Origin: an uncultured Bizionia sp. | GTDB lineage: Bacteria; Bacteroidota; Bacteroidia; Flavobacteriales; Flavobacteriaceae | Reading direction: 5' to 3' | Length of the DNA stretch: 64,000 nt | NCBI GenBank assembly: GCA_947496215.1 | Contig: CANMCF010000009.1 | Coordinates: 62,001-126,000, forward strand | In this document: positions 20,183-27,596 of the stretch, in pieces | Layout of the letters: each line of letters begins with the position of its first letter | Position numbering within the stretch: the stretch's first letter is position 1 | Translations under genes and position numbers: made by a program | The notes under the pieces: model-generated | Told to the model about the DNA's origin: nothing | Seen by the model: only the letters and a program-made list of their open reading frames with translations | Databases searched by the model: none

Positions 20183-20512
20183 ATGGCAGAAGTATCATTT
20201 AAATGGGAACTGGAAGCCTACGAAAGTAGAGGAAACCTTCATCTTAGATGGAATACCAATTCACCATTCAGAGCACAACAAGGACAAATTCGAGTATACA
20301 AAGGCAATTCTTTTCCTAGCAATCCCGAGGCAGACACCGCAAAATGGTCTTGGGACGACCAAAACGGAGGAGGTTCTGGTTGGGATACTGGGTTAAATTG
20401 GGGGAAGGGTTGGCATTGCGCTTACATTGCTCAAAGCAGTCCAAATGGACCTAACGTTAGCTTTCTTAGATTGGTCACAGACGAAAGCATGGGGCCTAAC
20501 GTTACCAAGTAA
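20183..20512 (+). CDS. Small Trp/Gly-rich protein, unknown
   Basis: This 109-aa protein has no signal peptide. It is rich in Trp, Gly, Asn and Ser (KWSWDDQNGGGSGWDTGLNW), suggesting a compact beta-sandwich, perhaps a lectin-like or secreted-by-other-means protein. I do not recognise the family. It has its own promoter-like box upstream and a strong hairpin terminator directly after the stop, so it is monocistronic. Its place between a two-component system and the injection-system cluster makes it a possible accessory or effector, but nothing in the sequence shows this. Confidence 0.65.
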   Translation: MAEVSFKWELEAYESRGNLHLRWNTNSPFRAQQGQIRVYKGNSFPSNPEADTAKWSWDDQNGGGSGWDTGLNWGKGWHCAYIAQSSPNGPNVSFLRLVTDESMGPNVTK

Positions 20513-20537
20513 CAAATAAAAATACAATATGTAGCAT

Positions 20538-20566
20538 ACACCCTATTGATTTTATCAATAGGGTGT
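20538..20566 (+). terminator. Intrinsic terminator after the 109-aa protein gene
   Basis: ACACCCTATTGA (20538-20549) pairs perfectly with TCAATAGGGTGT (20555-20566) around a five-base loop, followed by TATTGTTTT. It is 25 bases after the stop. Confidence 0.9.
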
Positions 20567-20647
20567 TATTGTTTTATCATCAACACAAATAATCTCTCTT
20601 TTTAAAAAACAGGTGTTTCTACCTTAATTTTTTCTAATACTATAGAC

Positions 20648-20655
20648 TAAATTTG
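20648..20655 (+). promoter_or_regulatory. Candidate -7 box (TAAATTTG) for the LuxR-like regulator
   Basis: TAAATTTG fits TAnnTTTG and lies about 85 bases before the ATG at 20741, downstream of a strong terminator. Confidence 0.45.
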
Positions 20656-20740
20656 GTTAACGATTTCAATAGCAACCTAAAAAGCCAACACACATATTTG
20701 GCACAAACCTACCTACATTTTAAACTAAGAGCATTCATTG

Positions 20741-21592
20741 ATGGTTAAAAACGAATATATACTTATCGCAAGTGACACCTCCATCTCTTTAACTAAAATA
20801 ATAAAAAGCCTCAGTGGTTTAACAGATCATATATGCGTTACTGCGACGAGAATATCCGATTGCATCAACATTACAAAATCGCTTCACCCTACTTTGATCA
20901 TTTTAAATTTCAAGGACAACCATAATGTCATCAATTCCATAATGTCCTTCAACAAAAAACGGTTGTCCCCGATCATTAGTCTCTCTCAAAAATTTGATAG
21001 CTCAGCACTGCAAACTGTTGATAATGCCATTGTGTTTGCATTATCTTATGAACATGCAATTCAAGGTCTCAATTTGAGTTACAATGTCGAAACCATTTTG
21101 AAGTTAATCTATTCACAACGAAATGGACTACATCAAAAAACTTCATTTCACAACATTGAGGAGCAAAGTAAGAACCTGACCCGATACACCTTGGAATTGG
21201 ATCAAAAAAACACCATGCTTAAAAATATAAAAGAGCGAATCACGCAACTTTGTCCCAATGTAGACATGACAACAAGAGCAAAATTGATATCGCTAGTAAA
21301 CACCATCAAGGTTAGCAACGGAAACAAGAAAAATTGGGAGGATTTCAAAATGTACTTTGAAAACGTCAACCCGAAATTCGTGACGGACCTCACCAACAAA
21401 TATCCTACACTCACAGCCAAGGATTTAAAATATTGTTGCTATCTTAAAATGAACATGTCCAATGAAGACATCAGAAATATTTTGGGTATAAATCAAGAGA
21501 GCGTTCGTACGCACAAGTACAGATTAAAAAAGAAAATGACGCTTCCAAAGCATCAAAAGCTTCGCCACTACTTGCAATCCTTTGCAAATTAA
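20741..21592 (+). CDS. LuxR-like DNA-binding regulator with degenerate receiver-like N-terminus
   Basis: The N-terminal 100-120 residues look like a receiver fold (ASDTSISLTKIIKSL, then HPTLIILNFKDNH), but the phospho-acceptor position reads as Asn-Phe rather than Asp, so phosphorylation is doubtful. A coiled segment with LDQKNTMLKNIKERI links to a C-terminal helix-turn-helix of the flavobacterial LuxR type (YPTLTAKDLKYCCYLKMNMS, then QESVRTHKYRLKKKM). It is the last gene before the injection-system cluster and reads toward it, so it is the best candidate local regulator. ATG at 20741 is preferred over the TTG just before it. Confidence 0.8.
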   Translation: MVKNEYILIASDTSISLTKIIKSLSGLTDHICVTATRISDCINITKSLHPTLIILNFKDNHNVINSIMSFNKKRLSPIISLSQKFDSSALQTVDNAIVFALSYEHAIQGLNLSYNVETILKLIYSQRNGLHQKTSFHNIEEQSKNLTRYTLELDQKNTMLKNIKERITQLCPNVDMTTRAKLISLVNTIKVSNGNKKNWEDFKMYFENVNPKFVTDLTNKYPTLTAKDLKYCCYLKMNMSNEDIRNILGINQESVRTHKYRLKKKMTLPKHQKLRHYLQSFAN

Positions 21593-21686
21593 AAAAAACA
21601 ACATCCCACATTTCTCATAGAATTCAATACCATACTTATTGTCCAACACCATAGACCTTAAGTTTTTTTTTATGTCTTTTTCATCC

Positions 21687-21705
21687 TGTCTACGAATTGT
21701 CTACG
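21687..21705 (+). repeat. Tandem TGTCTACG direct repeat upstream of the eCIS operon
   Basis: TGTCTACG occurs at 21687-21694 and again at 21698-21705, 11 bases apart start to start, i.e. about one helical turn. It lies 123-141 bases before the first eCIS gene, where a regulator site would be expected. The operator role is inferred. Confidence 0.45.
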
Positions 21706-21827
21706 CCTTACATTAAGCCATGACAATTTGTACATAAACAGTATACGATAGAATGTTCATTATATCTGGTCGTATCCATAACTTTATCCTATCTCTTCTT
21801 TTCAACACAGCAAAGAGACATCTTGAC

Positions 21828-22403
21828 ATGATACTAAAAGCAATAGAGTTTACGACAAAAGTCTTCAACCAATTCATTAAAAACAAGTTTGGATTGGATG
21901 AGAACGCCGTTCTGGCAAATAATATCGTAGATCAAAATGGCACTGTCCCCTTGGAAAACCAAAATAAGATAATCATATCCATAATTCACATAGAACAGGA
22001 GACCACAAAGCAATTTTATGGAAGAAATCAAAAATTACCCGATGGAAATTATGTAAACAAACCTCTAACGCAACGTTACAACCTTTACCTCCTAATAACC
22101 CCAAATTTTGATAATTACAATGAGACATTGAAGTTTTTAAATGCCTCCATTCAATTTTTTCAAGCCAATGAAATCTTGGATGCAACAACCAATGCAGACA
22201 TTCCTTCAGATTTAAACAAACTGGAGTTCGAATTGCAAAAAGGGGAAAGCTATATGCAAATGCAAAACCTATGGACGGCTCTTGGTGCCAAATATCGACC
22301 TTCCCTTATATACAAGATGAAACTTGTCACAGTCGCTACCGAAGACATTACAGGGTTTAGCACAGAAATATCACAAACTTCAAATCAAGCTCTACAATTA
22401 TGA
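21828..22403 (+). CDS. DUF4255 domain protein, tail terminator/cap (Afp16-like)
   Basis: DUF4255 proteins include Afp16, the protein that ends tube and sheath growth and caps the distal end of the particle. The 191-aa product from this start opens MILKAIEFTTKVFNQFIK and shows the family strands IIISIIHIEQET, RYNLYLLITPNF and the C-terminal YRPSLIYKMKLVTV. A longer frame from 21753 adds 25 residues unlike the family, and AAAGAGA lies ahead of the start used here. Its stop overlaps the next start (ATGA). It is the first gene of the cluster, as in other Bacteroidota eCIS loci. Confidence 0.85.
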   Translation: MILKAIEFTTKVFNQFIKNKFGLDENAVLANNIVDQNGTVPLENQNKIIISIIHIEQETTKQFYGRNQKLPDGNYVNKPLTQRYNLYLLITPNFDNYNETLKFLNASIQFFQANEILDATTNADIPSDLNKLEFELQKGESYMQMQNLWTALGAKYRPSLIYKMKLVTVATEDITGFSTEISQTSNQALQL

Positions 22404-23224
22404 CCAGCAAGTACATTTCATTGTTCAGTTTAGAAGTGACACACCACTATTATAAGAATGGCATATGTGATGATTTGACATACACTCCTTCAAAAGACAC
22501 ACAACAACTCATAGATCGATTTTCTTTTAAAATGATGAAAAGGCCCAATGGATTCTCTTTTTACATAGAAGAAAAAACATCATATGCCGAGTTTTTGAAT
22601 TACATACAACTTACAACGGATCAAACAGCTTTCTATTTTGACGCAGCAACAATAAACAGCAACTTCTATCAATTGACAGCGGCATACCCAATTAATCAAA
22701 TTGGAACTTTTTTTTACGAAAGCACCGACGAAATTAAAGATGGAAACAACTTGCTCTTGAAAAAAACCTTTAATCCATCGACCAGCGCCACAGATGCGTT
22801 TACCCTGAAAATTGATTTTACAGACATCGTAAAACTAAAGAAAGCTGACAATGAAGACGTCAAATTCAATATTGAATTTGAATCCAGATCCACCCAATGG
22901 ATATACAATATAGTAATTGACAACAATGAGAATTTTGATGAACTATCCATCGAAAGCAAATCTGATATCGTATTTGAAGGTCCAAAAGCCATAATCCTGC
23001 AAAACGGTCAAAAAGCAATGCAGTTTTCTTCGGGCTCAAGAAAAATTCATTTGAAACAAATCCCCGAGTATACATTTAATTTGACAAACACCACGACAAA
23101 ACTTGGCAATAGCCATAAAACCACCGTTATCAAGGGACTCCCCAATGCCAACCCTGAAACAATGGAAATATATGAAGACAACGGAACTAGTGAACTCGCT
23201 TCATTAATGTACATATATGTATGA
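22400..23224 (+). CDS. Unknown eCIS-associated beta-rich protein
   Basis: This 274-aa protein begins MTSKYISLFSLEVTHHYY and is dominated by predicted beta strands; no signal peptide. I do not recognise a named family. It is translationally coupled to the cap gene (ATGA overlap), which suggests stoichiometric expression with the cap and perhaps a cap-adaptor or distal-end role. That role is inferred only from position. Confidence 0.65.
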   Translation: MTSKYISLFSLEVTHHYYKNGICDDLTYTPSKDTQQLIDRFSFKMMKRPNGFSFYIEEKTSYAEFLNYIQLTTDQTAFYFDAATINSNFYQLTAAYPINQIGTFFYESTDEIKDGNNLLLKKTFNPSTSATDAFTLKIDFTDIVKLKKADNEDVKFNIEFESRSTQWIYNIVIDNNENFDELSIESKSDIVFEGPKAIILQNGQKAMQFSSGSRKIHLKQIPEYTFNLTNTTTKLGNSHKTTVIKGLPNANPETMEIYEDNGTSELASLMYIYV

Positions 23225-23264
23225 CAAGGAAAAATCAAAAAACTATTAATCTAAACGTAATATT

Positions 23265-24095
23265 ATGAAACTAAACACAGGCAATTGCGCTCAAAGACCT
23301 CCGGTACCTTCGGGAGCATTAGCACCAACTACGAATGCTCTTTTAGAATTTGACGGTTATTGGTGGTGGACCAACTACCCTTTTAATGCCCCTGGTAGTT
23401 CTGGGTACTGGTTTAATGGTCAACAATGGGACCCTAGGTTGGCAACCGTAAAAAATGGTGAACTTCATTTAGAAATGAAACAAACATTAATACCTGGCAC
23501 ACCTGCTCAACAATGGTCATCCATAGAGTTGGTGCTTTGGGGACAAGTAGCCAATAATCCCAATACAAAAAACACTCCCCCAAATAGAAGTTACCCTGGC
23601 TTTGGCCGCTATCTCATAGCAGCAGAAACTGCGGGAAGCTTCAACGATATTTCCAACAACTGTTGTTTCGGAGCTTTTACCTATCAATATCAGAACGATC
23701 CTACTCAAACAAACTCTCACAGGGAATTGGATATGTTGGAATGCAGCAGATGGGGTAATCTTAGTGATCCCACCAATGCTCAATTTACATTGCAACCGTG
23801 GCAACCGACGGGAAATGTCCACAGGATAGCATTGAAGGACAAGGGGCAAATAACCATTGTCATGGATTGGAAGGCAGCAAATACTCCTGTGACCTATTCC
23901 ATCTACTATGGTTTGTTCGAATTGAGTTCATTACCAACAACACCAGACATAACATGGACCACCGCTGCGTCACAGAACGCATACATACCGAACGAAGGCT
24001 GCCAAACCATCCACTTGAATCTATGGAGGCAACCTCAAAGTGTACTCCCTTCTGGAAACCAAGAAGTCATCATCAAGAAATTTCAATTTCAATAA
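23265..24095 (+). CDS. GH16-like (concanavalin A-fold) protein within the eCIS operon
   Basis: The 276-aa product looks like a family 16 glycoside hydrolase/lectin fold. It has many aromatic residues in the first 90 positions (FDGYWWWTNYPF) and an ELDMLE motif at residues 154-159 that fits the catalytic ExDxxE of GH16. A late strand reads CQTIHLNLW. There is no signal peptide and no cargo leader, so it is not exported by the general pathway. Its position between the cap genes and the sheath gene suggests it is a particle component or a cargo that hydrolyses or binds glycan. The fold call is from motif and aromatic pattern, not a search. Confidence 0.55.
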   Translation: MKLNTGNCAQRPPVPSGALAPTTNALLEFDGYWWWTNYPFNAPGSSGYWFNGQQWDPRLATVKNGELHLEMKQTLIPGTPAQQWSSIELVLWGQVANNPNTKNTPPNRSYPGFGRYLIAAETAGSFNDISNNCCFGAFTYQYQNDPTQTNSHRELDMLECSRWGNLSDPTNAQFTLQPWQPTGNVHRIALKDKGQITIVMDWKAANTPVTYSIYYGLFELSSLPTTPDITWTTAASQNAYIPNEGCQTIHLNLWRQPQSVLPSGNQEVIIKKFQFQ

Positions 24096-24097
24096 CC

Positions 24098-24123
24098 TAT
24101 GTTCTATAAAAGCACAGAACATA
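24098..24123 (+). other. Short hairpin between GH16-like and sheath genes
   Basis: TATGTTCT and AGAACATA form an 8-bp stem with a 10-base loop just after the stop. There is no T-run, so it may be an RNA processing or stabilising element that raises sheath expression rather than a terminator. Confidence 0.35.
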
Positions 24124-24163
24124 TCATACTCAAGAAAATAACAACAATTAACACCAATGTTTT

Positions 24164-25744
24164 ATGAATTTATCAACAATTAAAACGCCTGGGGTTTATA
24201 TCAATGAAATAAACGGATTCGGAAACTCCGTGGTTCCAGTAGCTACTGCCGTTCCTGCCTTTATTGGGTATACACCCCAAGCTTTATACGAAGGAAAATC
24301 GTATACGAACGTCCCAACCAAGATAACATCTTTCGCAGACTTTCAGGCCATTTTTTGTTATCCCAATCCACCAGCCCCTGCTGATCCGGCAAAACAATAC
24401 AACCCAGAATACTATCTGGTACAGGAAAATGATCAACCCGAAAAAGGGGACTATATGATGATCGGCACCGATTATTATTCCATCGTTCCGGATCCGAACA
24501 CCATTTACTATCTATACAACAGCATTCGGCTGTTCTATGACAATGGTGGCAGTGATGCCTACATTGTTTCAGTTGGGACCTATGGACCTTCTTCTGGAAA
24601 CCCAATGACTCCGGGAGATCAAATCATCAACCCCAATGTACAATTGAACGACCTTACCAATGGGTTGAGTTTACTTCTAAATGAACAGGAACCAACAATG
24701 TATATTTGTCCTGAAGCCACATTGCTTTCTGTGGAAAACAACAGTAGTTTAATGGAAACCATGCTTCTACAAAGTTCCACGATGATGACATCCGTCTGCA
24801 TCTTCGACATCATAGGAGGAAATGATCCAGATCCTATAATGTATACGCAAGACATAGAAACGTTCAGAAATGGTACTGGTGCCAATGGATTGGATTTTGG
24901 TGCTGCATATTACCCTTTTGTAGGAACGACCATCATGCAGACCAGTGACATAGACTACACCAACATATTTGGGGGTGACATCAAGCAATTACAACCTCTG
25001 TTAAGCCCCGCCAGTGCTCCAAACCCAAATGCAGACACGATCATATCCAATATTGAAAACCCTCCAGGAACACCTCTAACTGTAAGTCAGTACAACAATT
25101 CATTGATAGCGGCAAGCCCGACATACAGCACCATCATCAATCATATATTGAGCGATGCCAACATGTTGCCTCCTAGTGGAGGAATGGCTGGGGTAATTAC
25201 AGTGACGGACAATGCCGTAGGCCCTTGGGAGTCTGCTGCAAACACGTCTATGGTAGCAGCAGCTTCCTTGCCCATCAAATTATCGGACTCACAACAAGCT
25301 GACCTCAATGTCGATGCTGTTTCTGGTAAATCCATAAACGCCATAAGGTTTTTCAATGGCTTAGGTATTTTAATTTGGGGTGCTAGGACTCTCGATGGAA
25401 ATAGTCAAGACTGGAGGTATCTTTCCGTAAGAAGGACAATGATTTTCTTGGAGCAATCTTCCAAACTAGCTGCGCAAGCTTATGTATTCGCACCAAATGA
25501 CAAAAACACATGGGAAGCTGTAAAGGCCATGATTGGGAGTTTCTTGACCTCCATATGGAAGCAAGGAGGGTTGCAAGGTGCTACAGCTGCCGATGCCTTT
25601 TCCGTTGAATGCGGATTGGGTAGCACAATGACCTCTGAAGACATCCTTAACGGATTTATGAATGTTACCATAAAGGTAGCTGTCGTTCGTCCTGCGGAAT
25701 TCATAGTACTTACGTTCCAACAGCAACAAGCAACTTCTAGTTAA
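24164..25744 (+). CDS. Contractile sheath protein (Afp2-4 like)
   Basis: The sheath surrounds the tube and contracts to drive it outward. At 526 aa the protein has the family start IKTPGVYINEINGFGNSVV and the mid-part IRLFYDNGGSDAYIVSVG. The most conserved C-terminal domain follows (NAIRFFNGLGILIWGARTL, RRTMIFLEQSSKLAA, and the closing VAVVRPAEFIVLTFQQQ). Afp and PVC carry three sheath paralogues; only one is present here, as in the simpler Bacteroidota systems. The long region at about 130-350 probably forms the surface domain. Confidence 0.96.
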   Translation: MNLSTIKTPGVYINEINGFGNSVVPVATAVPAFIGYTPQALYEGKSYTNVPTKITSFADFQAIFCYPNPPAPADPAKQYNPEYYLVQENDQPEKGDYMMIGTDYYSIVPDPNTIYYLYNSIRLFYDNGGSDAYIVSVGTYGPSSGNPMTPGDQIINPNVQLNDLTNGLSLLLNEQEPTMYICPEATLLSVENNSSLMETMLLQSSTMMTSVCIFDIIGGNDPDPIMYTQDIETFRNGTGANGLDFGAAYYPFVGTTIMQTSDIDYTNIFGGDIKQLQPLLSPASAPNPNADTIISNIENPPGTPLTVSQYNNSLIAASPTYSTIINHILSDANMLPPSGGMAGVITVTDNAVGPWESAANTSMVAAASLPIKLSDSQQADLNVDAVSGKSINAIRFFNGLGILIWGARTLDGNSQDWRYLSVRRTMIFLEQSSKLAAQAYVFAPNDKNTWEAVKAMIGSFLTSIWKQGGLQGATAADAFSVECGLGSTMTSEDILNGFMNVTIKVAVVRPAEFIVLTFQQQQATSS

Positions 25745-25813
25745 TAGACCCCTTGTTGCAATGGCAACCTCAAATAGACATATCAATAACAATTAAACTA
25801 AAAATAAAAAATT

Positions 25814-26278
25814 ATGGCAACAGATGATGGTAGCGCAGAAGGCGCAACATGGCCCATGCCAAAGTTCCGATTCGAAGTGGATCTGGGAACTGAGTTAACA
25901 GGAGTAGCATTTCAAGAAGTTTCTGGAATGGATGTGGAAAATCAAATCATTGAATACCGCAAGAGTAACAGTCCATTGTTCTCAACTGAGAAAATGCCTG
26001 GCATTACAAAATATGGAAACGTAACTATGAAACGAGGAGTCTTCGTCAATGACAACACTTTTTGGGATTGGCATGCTGAAATCTCCATGAATACGATTAA
26101 AAGACGTACTGTTTTAATAAAACTGTTGGATGAATCCGGTACGGTTACAATGCAATGGCAACTAAACAATGCATGGCCAACAAAAATCACCAGCACGGAT
26201 TTGAAATCTGATGGCAATGAAGTAGCAGTAGATACTTTGGAAATAGCACATGAGCAATTGATAATCACAAATGGATAG
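25814..26278 (+). CDS. Tail tube protein (gp19/Afp1-like), major
   Basis: The 154-aa protein has the tube fold: MPKFRFEVDLG, then GVAFQEVSGMDVENQIIEYR and a C-terminal strand ending ALEIAHEQL-type sequence (here VDTLEIAHEQLIITNG). It is probably the Hcp-like subunit that stacks into the inner tube. It follows the sheath by 69 bases and overlaps the second tube gene by 8 bases. Confidence 0.92.
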   Translation: MATDDGSAEGATWPMPKFRFEVDLGTELTGVAFQEVSGMDVENQIIEYRKSNSPLFSTEKMPGITKYGNVTMKRGVFVNDNTFWDWHAEISMNTIKRRTVLIKLLDESGTVTMQWQLNNAWPTKITSTDLKSDGNEVAVDTLEIAHEQLIITNG

Positions 26279-26720
26279 TGACGATTATCTAGTTGGTTTT
26301 TACTTCGAACTTTCCTTTCAAGGTGAAGATGCTGCTTTCAAGGAAGTATCTGGACTATCGAAGGAATTGGGGATCGAAGATGTTAGAAGTGGCGGGGAGA
26401 ATCGGTTTAAATACCGACTCCCAACCGTTACTACCAGTAAAAACCTTGTATTGAAGAGAGCTACCCTTCCAAAGGATTCGCAACTCATAGATTGGTGTGC
26501 GAGTACAATGGATGACGGATTGGCTAACCCGATAGAGACGAACGTCGTATCTGTCGATTTATTGAACAACGAAGGAACAGTCCTCATGAAATGGAATTTC
26601 TACGACGCCTATCCTGTTCAGTATTCCGTGTCGGATCTCAAGTCGCAAGAAAGTGAAATTTTAATGGAATCAATAGAATTGGCCTACACGTATTTTGACG
26701 TTAAAGCCTTTACACAATAA
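26271..26720 (+). CDS. Second tail tube protein (Afp5-like)
   Basis: This 149-aa paralogue of the previous tube protein starts MDSDDYLVGFYFELSF and has FKEVSGLSKELGIEDV and the C-terminal MESIELAYTYFDVKA. In Afp the second tube protein (Afp5) starts the tube at the baseplate; the same role is likely. It overlaps the upstream tube gene by 8 bases. Confidence 0.9.
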   Translation: MDSDDYLVGFYFELSFQGEDAAFKEVSGLSKELGIEDVRSGGENRFKYRLPTVTTSKNLVLKRATLPKDSQLIDWCASTMDDGLANPIETNVVSVDLLNNEGTVLMKWNFYDAYPVQYSVSDLKSQESEILMESIELAYTYFDVKAFTQ

Positions 26721-26738
26721 ACATTTTAAAATAATGCC

Positions 26739-26909
26739 ATGCCTATAGAAATCAGGGAACTCATTATAAAGACAGAAGTCAGGACAACAAATTCCAACAC
26801 TCAAAACACCTTGAAAAGTGAAGACCTATCCAATTTGAAAGGTCAATTGTTGGAAGCCTGCAAACAAATGTTCGCAAAAGAGAACAAAAGAGCTAGTTAT
26901 AAACGATAA
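26739..26909 (+). CDS. DUF5908 mini-protein (Afp6-like)
   Basis: A 56-residue reading frame begins MPIEIRELIIKTEV, the family signature of DUF5908, and ends in a basic KRASYKR. It falls exactly in the Afp6 slot between tube and LysM-type genes. These proteins are small and of unclear role, possibly baseplate-associated. The ATG at 26739 is preferred; an earlier ATG at 26734 meets a stop after four codons. Confidence 0.8.
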   Translation: MPIEIRELIIKTEVRTTNSNTQNTLKSEDLSNLKGQLLEACKQMFAKENKRASYKR

Positions 26910-26921
26910 TTATATAAGATT

Positions 26922-27596
26922 ATGGGATTGGAACCTATGAAAATTACTGGATACTTGGACGAGGATTTTATGAATGCCGTACCTGGAGATCCTTATGAGT
27001 TGATGATTAACCCCGAGTCTGTTAAATGGAGTCGCAAGATAAGCTACAATGAACAACAACCTTTGGATTCCAGCTCCACATCTCAGAAGTACAAAAGTAC
27101 TCCCAGCGTCAACCTTAGTTTCGACACAATCATAGATTGTACGGGCATAGTAGATTCCAAACGCATCGACCTACTTGCGGAAATCAAATCTTTGGAAGAC
27201 ATCGTATACACCTACAATGGAAAAATACATAGACCCAACTTCATAAAGATTCAATGGGGTGCCGATACCATATTCTATAGTGTGCTCAAGACATTCGATA
27301 CGACCTATACATTATTCAAACCCAATGGCGATCCGCTTAGAGCAAAAATATCCTTGAGCTTCGGTGAATACGTTTCATGTAAGAAAAGAAAACAAGAAGA
27401 TGGTGAAACCTCTCCGGACATCACACATCTTGTCGAGGTAGTCGAAGGAGAAACCTTGCCCCAGCTATCCAATGAAACTTGGAACACACCCTATTACTAT
27501 GTACAAGTTGCACAATACAATGATCTAAATAAATTCAGACATATCAAAGGCGGCTCTCAATTAATATTTCCACCAATCATAAAACCAACCCCATGA
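26922..27596 (+). CDS. CIS tube/LysM-type baseplate protein (Afp7-like)
   Basis: The 224-aa protein binds tube and spike at the baseplate hub in known systems. The N-terminal domain has YELMINPESVKWSRKISYNE, typical of this family, and PNFIKIQWG in the middle. The C-terminal portion (VVEGETLPQLSNETWN, LRHIKGGSQLIFP-like end) is a LysM-type module. Its stop overlaps the spike start (ATGA). Confidence 0.88.
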   Translation: MGLEPMKITGYLDEDFMNAVPGDPYELMINPESVKWSRKISYNEQQPLDSSSTSQKYKSTPSVNLSFDTIIDCTGIVDSKRIDLLAEIKSLEDIVYTYNGKIHRPNFIKIQWGADTIFYSVLKTFDTTYTLFKPNGDPLRAKISLSFGEYVSCKKRKQEDGETSPDITHLVEVVEGETLPQLSNETWNTPYYYVQVAQYNDLNKFRHIKGGSQLIFPPIIKPTP

